Assembly: GCA_963921935.1 (NCBI GenBank)
Contig: OY998179.1
Location: 48,280,222-48,344,221 of the forward strand
Length of the DNA: 64,000 nt
From: Galeruca laticollis
Taxonomy: Eukaryota > Arthropoda > Insecta > Coleoptera > Chrysomelidae
Direction: 5' to 3'
Below, one piece after another: positions 54,642 through 63,684 of the stretch. Position 1 is the first letter of the stretch; each line of letters starts with the position of its first letter. Below the pieces are notes generated by a model. It did not search any database, had not been told where the DNA came from, and worked only from the letters and a program-made list of their open reading frames with translations. The position numbers and the translations under genes are program-made.

Positions 54642-56137
54642 TCAGTTAAGAAGACAGTTTAATAGTGAAGAACTCCCTAGATTTATCTGTTCATTGACGA
54701 CTTCATATTGTGGGTTTCTTAAGTGTCTTCTAATTTCCAGCTCTTTAAGAAAATCCAGTTCTTGTTTCTTATCACAAATATGTAGTACTTCTAGTTCTGT
54801 GTTAGGTGTCAATGAATTGGTGTCAAGTAGATGTTTTGCGTAATGGGATTTATCTGGTTGTTTTAATATGTATGCTCGTAAGTGTTCACTGTATCGGATT
54901 TCAAAATTTCTAAGGGTCTGACCCAAATAGACAGCATTACATTCTGGACATTTGAGTTTATATATACCTGATTTCTTTAATGTTGGTATTTTTGTTTTTA
55001 CATTTAACAATTTCGTACTTACGTTACTTTCTGTTTTAGAAGAAATTGTTGTATTCGTTGCTAAAGATATTATCTTTGAAATATTAGTTGTAATACCAAT
55101 TTTTCCTCTTTTTTATTAATTAGCTTATTTATCATATATAATGGACAACCGTTGGATGTTGCTATTTGTCTAATTGTATTAATCTGTCTATCAAAATTAC
55201 ATTTGTTCATAGGAACCGAAAATGCTCTATGTATCATTGAATTATATGCCGCTAGTTTATGTGACATGAGGTGATTGGAACTATATGGAATTGTCACATC
55301 AGTGTGTGTTGGTTTTCGGTAAATTGAATAATTAAGTACAATATTAACACTTTTAATTTTCAAATCAAGATTGATTGAGTTATTTTCTTCAACTTCTAAT
55401 GTAAATTTAATTTTTGGGTGTAAATTATTAATGTGGTTGAAAAATATATCTAATTGTCGTTCACTACCTATAAAACAAACTAATATGTCATCTTCATATC
55501 TATACCAAAATAAAATATTTTTTGAAATATTACTCTCAAAGATTTTTCTTTCTAAACTGTCCATGAAAATGTTTGCCAAAATAGGTGATATAGGGCTTCC
55601 CATTGGTAAACCTTCATTTTGAATATATATGTTATTGTCAAAAGTGAAATAATTCTGATTAATACATACATCAAATAAATTAAGTATATCTGATATTATT
55701 CCTTGATTAATATTTTTATCTTCTAGTAATTTTCTTACAAGTATTAGACATTATTTAGGAGGATTTTAGTGAACATATTAGTAATGTCAAACGAAATAAG
55801 CTTAGAGATATCTTGTAAGTTGAATGTTTTTAATTTTTTTATTAGTTCTATTGAATTTCTAATTGAGTATTTAGATGCATATCCGTACCTATTAAGTATA
55901 TTGTTAAGCTTTTTTGCCAATATATTATTAGGAGTATTAACATAAGAAACTACAGGTCTAATTGGTTTCGTTATTTTATGTAATTTAACGGTTCCATATA
56001 ATTGTGGACAATGAGGATTCTTATTTATCATGGACATCTTTTCGTAATCACTAAAAAGATAATTTGAATTATTAACAATATCCCTTACATTATTAGAAAA
56101 CTTCTTTGTTGGGTCTGCTCTAAGAACTTTTACATCG
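54642..56137 (-). pseudogene. Penelope-like retroelement: RT and GIY-YIG endonuclease, broken
   Basis: In minus-strand order: an RT N-terminal segment (about 56137-55744; CPQLYGTVKLHK, IRPVVSYVNTP, ISFDITNMFT), then 55603-55070 with GLPMGSPISPILANIFM just upstream and in frame and the catalytic box FWYRYEDDILV, then 55010-54642 with the GIY-YIG domain (SGIYKLKC, CNAVYLGQT, RYSEHLRAY). The combination of RT and C-terminal GIY-YIG endonuclease defines Penelope-like elements. The second Tyr of GIY-YIG is present in VYLGQ. Shifts separate the parts and the 5' end is missing beyond about 56140. Confidence 0.85.
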
Positions 56138-56742
56138 CTTGCAGCACTGCATTATCGTATAGTTCTATCACACCCCTATTTCGAGGAACAAATAAAAATT
56201 GAGAGTCTTATCATACTAGAAACCGGATTTTTTAATATTTCTTTTTTAATTTTTTTTATAACGTTGCCAGGTTTTTTGCATTGCAGCATCGCCATTTCGT
56301 GATCCCCTATTAATGACGTGACTAATATATAATAAATATGGTATATGTAATATATATGGTAGTCTTATCGAACTAGGTTTAGTGTCGTGGGCTCTCCTAC
56401 TATTACAACAACTTCTCAAATACTGAGTTCGATCAAAGACACACTAAGACTCGACAACGTTGCCAACTCTAGTGCAGATTCATTGGACAGTTCAAATAAT
56501 CGTCGCCTGATTCAGTGTGTACCACTGATCCACTGTTAACAAGGTTACCCTCCGTTTGTCAATATTTAAAATGTGATTCAGTTTTAATGAAAATAATAAA
56601 TTATTTATTTTTATAATTAGTTATAAATGTTTTAAGTAAAGACCAGCTCATTGCGTTACATTTGAGAATACTTAATAAAGAGATGTTCAAAGACATATCG
56701 GGCTTACATCTAAAGTATACTTGAGAATATGATAATACTTAC
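56138..56742. other. Spacer, possibly intron of the DHHC-like gene
   Basis: AT-rich with no frame or repeat that I recognise, except GC-richer DNA at 56380-56520. Confidence 0.4.
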
Positions 56743-56871
56743 TCAAATCGAAAGTTTCCTGGCCAGAAAGGAAGACGGGTGCGCTAATATCTTCTATAAG
56801 TGTCTTATTTTGAACTATGAGTCCAATATGAAACATACTAAAAATTGCAGTTATTGGTGTTAGCACCAAGG
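56743..56871 (-). CDS. Exon-like segment resembling a DHHC palmitoyltransferase
   Basis: On the minus strand a 129-base open segment lies between an acceptor (ACAGTTTTATTTTAG, AG at 56873-56872) and a strong donor (GTAAGT at 56742-56737). It encodes a membrane-like stretch (LTPITAIFSMFHIGLIV) followed by QNKTLIEDISAPVF and then GQETFDL. DHHC acyltransferases of the ZDHHC2/15/20 kind have a fourth membrane segment followed by an N-K/R-T-T-x-E-x-x-x-A-P-x-F motif and F-x-L-G, so the match is suggestive. No DHHC-CRD exon is seen in the window. If right, the transposons around it sit in introns of this host gene. Confidence 0.45.
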
Positions 56872-57151
56872 CTAAAATAAAACTGTACCAAAATTAAAAC
56901 AAGGTAGTATAGTATGTTTATATTTTTGTTTTATTAGTAAGTTTGTGAAATATTCTATTTAACATGCATGCACGTACATGAACAGCCATAAATACACCTT
57001 TTCTTGGTTATGCCGTACCGATGAAGGCTAATGAGCCAGAAACATGCATGTCTACGGTTACCACTCATTCTCTGTAACCTCTTTTGCGTGATATGCCCGC
57101 TAATTCTGTTTTTGTTTTATATATATATATATATATAATATATATATATAT
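56872..57151. other. Spacer with hammerhead and TA run
   Basis: Holds the hammerhead-like fold at 57013-57057 and an imperfect (TA)n at 57119-57151. Confidence 0.6.
57013..57057 (+). ncRNA. Hammerhead-like ribozyme, type I
   Basis: Stem I CCGTA (57013-57017) pairs with TACGG (57053-57057). The core CCGATGA (57018-57024) differs from CTGATGA at one base. Stem II GGCT/AGCC with loop AATG is flanked by an A-A mismatch. GAAA at 57039-57042, stem III ACA/TGT with loop TGCA, and the cleavage triplet GTC at 57050-57052 is canonical. This is the best of the folds seen here. Such ribozymes are known in Penelope-like elements and retrozymes. Confidence 0.55.
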
Positions 57152-57308
57152 ATTTGTATGGAAATTTCTTGGATTAAGGTCATTAAACAAACTTTGGACG
57201 TTTCTTTTAATACATTTTTTTATTGATTACGTACGTTTCGACATAATCCTGTCATTATCAAATCACCTACAATAAAATATATCTTTACAAACAGAAACTA
57301 CACTATAG

Positions 57309-57368
57309 TTAAAAGATCTTAAAACTAATTTAAAATTGCAATTTTAAATTAGTTTTAAGATCTTTTAA
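57309..57368. repeat. Perfect 60-bp palindrome
   Basis: TTAAAAGATCTTAAAACTAA, ten further bases and their exact reverse complement, with the centre at 57338/57339 (AATTGCAATT) and no spacer. It lies between the arms of the large inverted repeat. Confidence 0.9.
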
Positions 57369-57516
57369 CCATGTGATGTCCCAACAAACAGGTAATTTAT
57401 TTCATTGTCTATTGAACAAATTTGATTATTTTAAGAGTTAAAATTTTTTACTGTTTTCACTTCTTAATTATAGTGTAGTTTCTGTTTGTAAAGATATATT
57501 TTAATTTTATTGTAGG

Positions 57517-57558
57517 TGATTTGATAATGACAGGATTATGTCGAAACGTACGTAATCA
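57517..57558 (+). ncRNA. Hammerhead-like motif, degenerate
   Basis: Stem I TGAT/ATCA, core TTGATAA plus an extra T, stem II GACA/TGTC with loop GGATTA, GAAA, stem III CG/CG with loop TA, GTA at the cleavage position. The core has the C3 and G8 positions changed to T and A and one inserted base, so it is probably inactive. The inverted copy is at 57224-57265. Confidence 0.35.
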
Positions 57559-57662
57559 ATAAAAAAATGTATTAAAAGAAACGTCCAAAGTTTGGTTAAT
57601 GACCTTAATCCAAGAAATTTGCATACAAATATATATACAGGATGGTCAAGAAAAATTAATGA

Positions 57663-57688
57663 AATATATATATATATATATATATATA
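57663..57688. repeat. (TA)n run at the gypsy 3' LTR edge
   Basis: About 12 TA units directly outside the LTR. Confidence 0.85.
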
Positions 57689-57846
57689 TTGTGTTGTAAA
57701 ACTACTATTTAATGATAATAAGTACGAGCAAATATAACTGACATCATTTATTTATGTGTCAAAAATATCCCAATAAATCAAAAGCGCTGTCAGCTGACTT
57801 TTTGTCATTCAATAAACACAACAGATAAAATAACACAATCATATCA
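57689..57846 (-). repeat. 3' LTR of the Mag-like element
   Basis: Matches 63529-63684 with about ten differences. Confidence 0.85.
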
Positions 57847-57864
57847 ACTCTCCCTTCTAATTTG

Positions 57865-58104
57865 TTAGGACTGGAACACTTCACATTTCAGAAGCTGGTC
57901 AATATGTCTTCGCCAAATACTGTCATCGTCCATTCTAATCTTGTAAATTAAAGTACTCTCTTTCTCTACAATGTTCCCAAAGTCCCATTTATGTTTTGGA
58001 TTTGTGTAATTCTGTGCTTGAACTCTGTCCCCGACATAAAAGTGCCTTTTTACCTCCTTTGTAGTAGTTGTTTCTTGATCGATTTTGGGATGCATTAAGC
58101 TCAA
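57865..58104 (-). pseudogene. Integrase C-terminal domain, Mag-like element
   Basis: 79 codons with FYVGDRVQAQNY, KWDFGNIVEKEST and WRRHIDQLLKC, the usual SH3-like tail of gypsy integrases with the closing RHIDQL. It ends close to the 3' LTR. Confidence 0.75.
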
Positions 58105-58125
58105 GTGAGTTCGAATCTTCGTACA

Positions 58126-59264
58126 TTAAGTGGTATGTCTAGCTTTCTTTCCTTCTCTCTCATTGCTGTAAGTGACTTTTTCACTGTCTGAACGTATCGT
58201 TCCGCTTGTCCGTTCGATTACGGGTGGTATGGTGCTGAAGTTTTCTGTGCTACACCATTTGCACATAAAAACTGTCGAAGCGTGCCCGATGTAAATTGGC
58301 TTCCATTGTCTGAAACTAAAACCAATGGAAGGCCAAATGTAGCGAACATTTTCCTGAGTTCTCCCACGCACCAATCTGAAGAAGTGTTTTTGGTGGGAAT
58401 TACTTCAACCCACTTCGTAAATGCGTCAACAACAATGAAGTACCATTGTCCTTGCATTGGTCCTGCAAAGTCAATATGGATTCTCTTCCACGGACCTCGA
58501 GGAGTTAACCACGGATGATTTTCTTCTTTGCTGGGTTGATTTTGTTTTACTAGACATTGTTTGCATGTTTTCACCATATGTTCAATATCTCGATCGATAT
58601 TTTTCCATGTACAATAGCTTCTAGCTAGTGCTTTCATTTTCTCTATGCCTAGATGTCCGACATGTAATTCCTTAAGCACAGTCTGATAAAGATCTTCTGG
58701 AATTACTACCCTACTGCCTTTAAAAATACATCCATCTTCCAGGGTAAGTTCGTTGGCGTGGGAACCATACTGTTCTATTGATTCTTCCTTTTTGAGTGCA
58801 TGTAAAACTTGTAGATTATTGTCCTGAGTAGTTGTTCTACAAATCACTTTACTATCAACTTGCAGTGAATCAAGCTGACTAAGTTGAAACAAGCTGCAGC
58901 TATCCATCAGGTTACGAGAAGTGTGTTCTGTAGGAAAACGAGATAAAAAATCAACGTTAGCATGATCAGAGGTTCTTCTGTATTCGATGTTATAATCAAA
59001 ACCAGACAGAAAGTGTGCATAGTTGAATAGACTGGTAGCAGATATTGATGGAAGTGTCTTTGTAGGGTTAAATATGAACACTAACGGTTTATGGTCTGTA
59101 ATCAAGGTAAATTTACGACCATAGCAGTAGGGGAAAACTTTTTTCCTACGATCACTACCCAAATTAGGCTTTTGCACACTCAAATCTAACCGCAAAGTTG
59201 ATGTTTTCCGTGATCTGTCATAATTTGACATTATTTCCGCTCTAGAGCGTACTTTTCCGCTCAC
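58126..59264 (-). pseudogene. RNase H end and integrase, Mag-like element
   Basis: Within the 348-codon frame 59264-58218, the first 40 codons come from inserted DNA, and the element resumes with CYGRKFTLITDHKPL (RNase H end). The integrase zinc domain is ELHVGHLGIEKMK with CKQCLVKQ, and the core has IHIDFAGPM and LVSDNGSQFTS (two catalytic Asp). An in-frame stop directly after APYHP precedes the Glu-bearing block SNGQAERYVQTVKK (58210-58170). Confidence 0.8.
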
Positions 59265-59929
59265 ATGTTTTCATTTCCAATAAACTGAAGAAAGTTAGTG
59301 AATAATCGGTATATTAATAGTACATTATACACCAAGCGACTAAAGTGACCCATTTAATCCTGCGGGTGGGAGCCATTTAATCCCCGAGGGAATCAATCCA
59401 TATACATTTTTAATAAAAATAAATACTACTTAGGATGGACTTTTACGAAACTTGGCTGGGCATCGAGGGCGGACTTTTATGAAATGAAACTTGGCTGGGC
59501 ATCGAGGACGGACTTCAATTTTTTTGTAGTAAGTCAAAGTGCGCCAATAAAAAAAATAGCGTAAAGTATTCGTTGATAACTGGTCTTTCAAACACGCGCG
59601 ATTTTTCGAGCACGACGGCGCAGTGTTGTTACAAGACCTTACAGATTAGACCGATCCAGACGTCATTTTTATTAGTCTTTTCTATCTTATAAACCCATCC
59701 AAAACACCTATGTTATAGTTGTAGTTAATATTTAAAAACATTCAAAGTGTATAACTAATTACTCCCAATATTTTTCGAACCTCAATTTGTTTAACCTTGT
59801 AAATGTCATCTTAATGTCGTTTACGACTTTTGTCAGTTGTAAATTGTCATTAGTTGCTTTTTCGCCGTTTTTGATAGATTAAGTTATTTTTCTTCTCGAA
59901 ACCTTGACTCAAAACATTAAATTGCAAGA

Positions 59930-59943
59930 GGTTATGGACACAG
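59930..59943 (+). other. Copia-type primer-binding site, degenerate
   Basis: GGTTATGGACACAG resembles GGTTATGGGCCCAG, the copia site that pairs with the internal part of initiator tRNA-Met. It stands 73 bases before a copia-like gag start. Confidence 0.55.
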
Positions 59944-60015
59944 GACACGCGTGAGACACCATTGAAGCTTCTGGAGTTTGTAATTTGTTGAATTTTTGTG
60001 TTAATAAGTGATATC

Positions 60016-60141
60016 ATGAGCCAGCTTCCGCTGATCGAGCATCTAAAACGGCACGAGAACTATGGTACGTGGAAATTCGCGGTACAGATTTATTTAGAAC
60101 ACGAAGAGCTTTGGGACGCAGTAAAAGGCTTTTTCATGTTT
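60016..60141 (+). pseudogene. Copia-like Gag N-terminus fragment
   Basis: The ATG at 60016 begins a segment with LIEHLKRHENYGTWKFAVQI and then EELWDAVKG, the typical N-terminus of copia Gag proteins (DUF4219/UBN2-like). Similarity stops after about 40 codons at a poly-T stretch and the hairpin. A second partial copy, without the start codon, is at 61209-61290. Confidence 0.7.
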
Positions 60142-60199
60142 TTTTTTAATTATTTGTCTAAAAATAAGGTGATCTTAGAAAAAATATTGTGTGCAATTC

Positions 60200-60300
60200 G
60201 AGCAGAAAGTGCGTTGCCGCTTTCGGCAGATTGCCCGCGGTGCGCTACGCGTCGCGCGGGAAACTCTCTGCCTCAAGCGGCAATGTATCACTTTCTGCTC
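60200..60300. repeat. GC-rich foldback hairpin
   Basis: GAGCAGAAAGTGCGTTGCCG at the left pairs with CGGCAATGTATCACTTTCTG plus CTC at the right with a small bulge, and inner parts pair as well (GGCAGA/TCTGCC). It is a short foldback element. A second copy, cut inside its right arm, is at 61342-61435. Confidence 0.65.
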
Positions 60301-60320
60301 TTAATACACAAATAGCTATT

Positions 60321-60830
60321 TTAGTCCCCAATAGATGCCCGTCGCTTCCTTGTCAATTTTACTGTAGTTTCACTTTCATCATTGTAACGATGAGAAATTA
60401 TAGCTCCAAGACCTACTGGGGATGCGTCGGTTGCAAGTACTAAGGGCAAATTTGGGTTGTAGTGAACGAGAACATTATCACTTGCTATCTCTGATTTTAC
60501 CCTTTGGAAACTTTCTTCACATTTGGATGTCCATATATACGGTTTGTCCTTTTGAAGTAGATTGTTGAGTGGGTGAAGGATCGTGGCTAGGTTTTTTATG
60601 AATTTATTACAATAGTTTGCTAGACCGATGAATTTCCGAAGTTCATTAATATTATCTGGTTTCTTACTGTTCATGATGGATGCTACTTTATCTTTTGTTT
60701 TGTGGAGGCCCTGAGCGTCAATAACGTGTCCAAAATACTGTTTACTGATTTGAAAGAATTTGCACTTATCCTGGTTCAGTCTTAGGTTGGCGTTTCTTAA
60801 GCGTTGTAGGACGATACGTAATTTTGTCAT
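60321..60830 (-). pseudogene. RT end and RNase H start, Mag-like element
   Basis: 169 codons: LNQDKCKFFQISKQYFGHVI (RT thumb), LRKFIGLANYCNKFI, and RNase H start LVLATDASPVGLGAIISH with the catalytic Asp. The YVDD-type region lies just upstream (about 60870-60900) in damaged sequence (FFDDIIL). Confidence 0.8.
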
Positions 60831-60953
60831 TAATTCGTCAGACGTTTTACCCTGTAATATAATATCGTCAAAGAAGCATTATATTCCCTCTATTCCTTGT
60901 AAGGTCTTGTCCATAAACTTATGCCAAAGAGAAGGTGCTACTTTTACCCCAAT

Positions 60954-61210
60954 CATAAGGCGGTTCACTTTGTACAGTCCTTTGTGTGTACTTAATGTTT
61001 GCATGAGTGTTCTTCATTCATTTTCATGTGAAGGTACGCGTTGCTAATATCCAAGGTACAAAATAGTTTTCCTCCATTCATTTGTGAGTAATTCTCTTCT
61101 ATTCTAGGTATCGGATAGTTTTCGTCCTTTATGACTTTGTTCACTGTAACTTTATAGTCAGCACAAATCCGCACTTGGCCATTTGGCTTGACAACGGGCA
61201 CAATAGGGGT
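60954..61210 (-). pseudogene. RT fingers/palm, duplicate copy 1
   Basis: Encodes PVVKPNGQVRICADYKVTVN and LFCTLDISNAYLHMK (first RT Asp in LDIS). It is near-identical to 61438-61694 (about two or three differences in 257 bases). This copy is contiguous with the downstream RT sequence. Confidence 0.8.
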
Positions 61211-61437
61211 ACGTGGAAATTCGCGGTACAGATTTATTTAGAACACGAAGAGCTTTGGGACGCAGTAAAAGGCTTTTCATGTTTTTTTTCAATTATTTGC
61301 CTAAAACTAAGGTGATCGTAAAAAAATCTTGTGTGCAATTCGAGCAGAAAGTGCGTTGCCGCTTTCGGCAGATTGCCCGCGCTCCGCTACGCGTCGCACG
61401 TGCAACTCTCTGCCTCAAGCGGCAAAGTATCACTTAA
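61211..61437 (+). other. Filler between the RT duplicates: second copia-hairpin copy
   Basis: About 227 bases matching 60067-60295 at roughly 94 percent by eye, with the hairpin's right arm cut off at CACTT. It is more diverged from its copy than the flanking RT duplicates are from each other. Confidence 0.75.
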
Positions 61438-61694
61438 CATAAGGCAGTTCACTTTGTACAGTCCTTTGTGTGTACTTAATGTTTGCATGAGTGTTCTTCA
61501 TTCATTTTCATGTGAAGGTACGCGTTGCTAATATCCAAGGTACAAAATAGTTTTCCTCCATTCATTTGTGAGTAAATCTCTTCTATTCTAGGTATCGGAT
61601 AGTTTTCGTCCTTTATGACTTTGTTCACTGTAACTTTATAGTCAGCACAAATCCGCACTTGGCCATTTGGCTTGACAACGGGCACAATAGGGGT
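61438..61694 (-). pseudogene. RT fingers/palm, duplicate copy 2
   Basis: Same coding content as 60954-61210; this copy is contiguous with the upstream RT and protease sequence. Confidence 0.8.
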
Positions 61695-61894
61695 ATCCCA
61701 GTCAGAGTGTTTAACTTTTGTTATTATGCCACATTATTCAAGTGTTTTAAGTTCGGTTTCTCCTTTAGTTTTGAGGGAAAATGGTACCTGTCTTGGCTTA
61801 ATAAAAATTTGTGTAGCATCATCGATAAGCCTAAACTGTCCCAAATACTCAGGTATTTCACCGATTTTTTTCTCAAAGATATCACTAAATTCAC

Positions 61895-62239
61895 TTAAAA
61901 TGTTTGTCGATTTGAAGGTTGAGTTGTTTTCAGACTTTTGATTTCACCCCAGTCTAACCTGACCTCTCGTAGCCAGTCCCTTCTGAATATTGCATCTACA
62001 TTTTGATCAGTAAGATACAGTTTTTCCACAAATGCCTGTGTCTTGTATATGCATTTAGCAAATGTGATCGCTCTTGGCTTGATAGTTTCTACAGTATAAG
62101 TGCGAAGTTCAATATTTGTTGAAAACATTTTCAGAGGTATATTCAGTTTTTTAAACTCTCTGTAAGACATTGTACTAAGGGCTGCTCCCGTATCTAATTC
62201 CATGGGTACAGGCTTTCCTTCTATGCTAATCTCAACCAT
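61895..62239 (-). pseudogene. Aspartic protease, Mag-like element
   Basis: 114 codons with PVPMELDTGAALSTMS (catalytic DTG) and, later, AIFRRDWLREVRLDW in place of the usual ILG-type block. It lies between gag and RT as expected. Frames before and after are shifted. Confidence 0.8.
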
Positions 62240-62380
62240 AAATTGGTCATTGCACTTGTCACTAAGAACGTTGATTTCATATTCGTTTTCACTATTTTCG
62301 TATCCATTTTCAGTTTGTTGTCTTACATTTTTGGGTACCAGTAGTTGAGATTTTTTCTGTAAACATACACTTGCAATGTG

Positions 62381-63507
62381 TCAAACTTTTCTACACTTTC
62401 GACATTCTGTATCTATAAATCGACATTGATTACCCCTATGTGAAGATGAATCACATCTATAACATTTGCCTCTAAGTTTGTCGATTCCTGACCTTGAAGA
62501 TTGTGGACTAAGAGACGTTTGTCTATTCGTGTCGTCCCTTGTTTTGTTATTCCTACTGTCACTGACATTTCTGGTGTCGATTTTATTTAAACCAACTAGT
62601 TCTGTAGTTTTATTATGTATACTCATACTTTCTGACTTGGCCAACTCTATAGCTGAAGCTATGTTAACTATATCTTGGTATGTGCGTTTCTCTCGATCTT
62701 GAAGCAATCTCGTTCGAATGTTCATGTCATTAATCCCACGAATAAACTGTAATTTGAGAAACATTTCTGCCATGGACTTTCCACATCCACAATTAAAGTC
62801 GCAGTTAATCGTCATTTTCTTGTGAGCTACTGAAAAATCGTTTACAGATTCATGTTCGTGTTGTGTTCTAAAAATAAATTTGTGTTGTAGAGCAAATTTG
62901 CTTGGCTGTGGGTCAACAAAATCCTGTAGTAGATGTACTAACACATTATAGTTTTTGAAAATAGATTTTCAGGAGCACAGATATCATAAAACTGCTTGTG
63001 CAACTGGGGAGTAAGGGCGTGCAGTAATATGTAAACCTTACTTTTATCATCAATGAGTTGACCTTTTAGATGTAGAAATACCTCTAGTCTTCTAATAAAT
63101 TTTGTAATCGTTTCATCAGGATTATAAGGAGTAAATTTGTTGCTGCCTGGTGTAAAACCATGTAAGGTACAAACAGTTTGATCGTAAGATGAGTAACGTA
63201 TAGTAATTGAACTAGCAGGTTTTAGATTCTGTATTAAGTCCTGTAATTTAGCTGTAAGTTGTAAGTATTCATCTTCAACATTGCATCTACGTTCTATTTC
63301 GTTCTCCAACTCGTTTTCATCAGTTAGAGAATCGATACTATCCTGAATTCGTTTATAATGATCCCAGTATTCTGCAATAGCATTTAGCTTGACACTAAGC
63401 TCATTCAATGTAGGGTTACTTTCTGCATGTCTTTTGGCCTTTGTGAATTGGCCTTTAATTACAGCCCGTGTCTTCTTAAGTTTCTGTAAATCTCCCTCTT
63501 CCGACAT
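62381..63507 (-). pseudogene. Gag of the Mag-like element, one frame break
   Basis: The start is ATG 63507 (MSEEGDLQKLKKTRAVIKGQ), six bases after the primer site. The first frame runs to 62938 and has a coiled-coil N-terminus and capsid start (FIRRLEVFLHLKGQL). The second frame, 62944-62381, continues the capsid (FALQHKFIFRTQHEHESVND) and ends in a knuckle CYRCDSSSHRGNQC (CX2CX4HX4C) and a partial second one (CRKCRK). The overlap at 62938-62944 marks a single shift. Confidence 0.8.
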
Positions 63508-63513
63508 TTCTTT

Positions 63514-63525
63514 TCCTCGTCGCCA
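63514..63525 (-). other. Primer-binding site, tRNA-Ser type
   Basis: TGGCGACGAGGA on the minus strand, three bases from the LTR. It is complementary to the 3' end of tRNA-Ser(GCT) (ending TCCTCGTCGCCA), as in Mag-type elements. Confidence 0.75.
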
Positions 63526-63528
63526 CTA

Positions 63529-63684
63529 TTGTGTTGTAAAACTACTATTTAATTAAAATAAGTACGAGCAAATATAACTGACCATTTATTTATCTGTCAA
63601 ATGTATGCCAATAAATCAGAAGCGCTGTCAGCTGACTTTTTGTCATTCAATAGACACAAAAGATAAAATAACACAATCATATCA
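63529..63684 (-). repeat. 5' LTR of the Mag-like element
   Basis: See the 3' LTR. The flank at 63685 (GTATAATTAATC) is TA-rich, but no clear target duplication with the left flank was found. Confidence 0.85.

Larger units (their letters stand above)
57152..57644. repeat. Large inverted repeat from Penelope-type terminal sequence
   Basis: Arms of about 160 bases (57152-57312 and 57477-57644) are inverted copies: TTTCTTGGATTAAGGTCATT on the left and, on the other strand, the same on the right. Each arm contains the hammerhead-like motif (57224-57265 minus, 57517-57558 plus). It looks like two head-to-head element ends. (TA)n lies outside both arms. Confidence 0.75.
59140..60320. other. Insertion in the Mag-like pol: copia 5' end and other pieces
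   Basis: Separates RNase H halves. It includes a short element with ATTATACACCAAG at 59324-59415, two tandem copies of a unit containing AAACTTGGCTGGGCATCGAG (59437-59510), and a copia-type leader with primer site (59930-59943), gag start (60016) and GC-rich hairpin (60200-60300). The copia LTR is probably within 59520-59925, but its ends were not determined. Confidence 0.55.
57689..63684 (-). mobile_element. Mag-like Ty3/gypsy retrotransposon, broken and rearranged
   Basis: LTRs of about 157 bp at 57689-57846 and 63529-63684. On the minus strand they start TGATATGATTGTG and end TTTTACAACACAA. Order on the minus strand: LTR, tRNA-Ser-type primer site, gag with knuckles, protease, RT, RNase H, integrase. 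It is interrupted between RT/RNase H and RNase H/integrase by about 1.2 kb with a copia fragment (59140-60320), and part of RT is duplicated (60954-61210, 61438-61694). Frame breaks are common. Confidence 0.85.

Noticed and set aside
57119..57688. CRISPR-like array from regularly repeated AT blocks
   Set aside because: Simple TA microsatellites and an inverted repeat; no direct repeats with unique spacers, and the DNA is eukaryotic.
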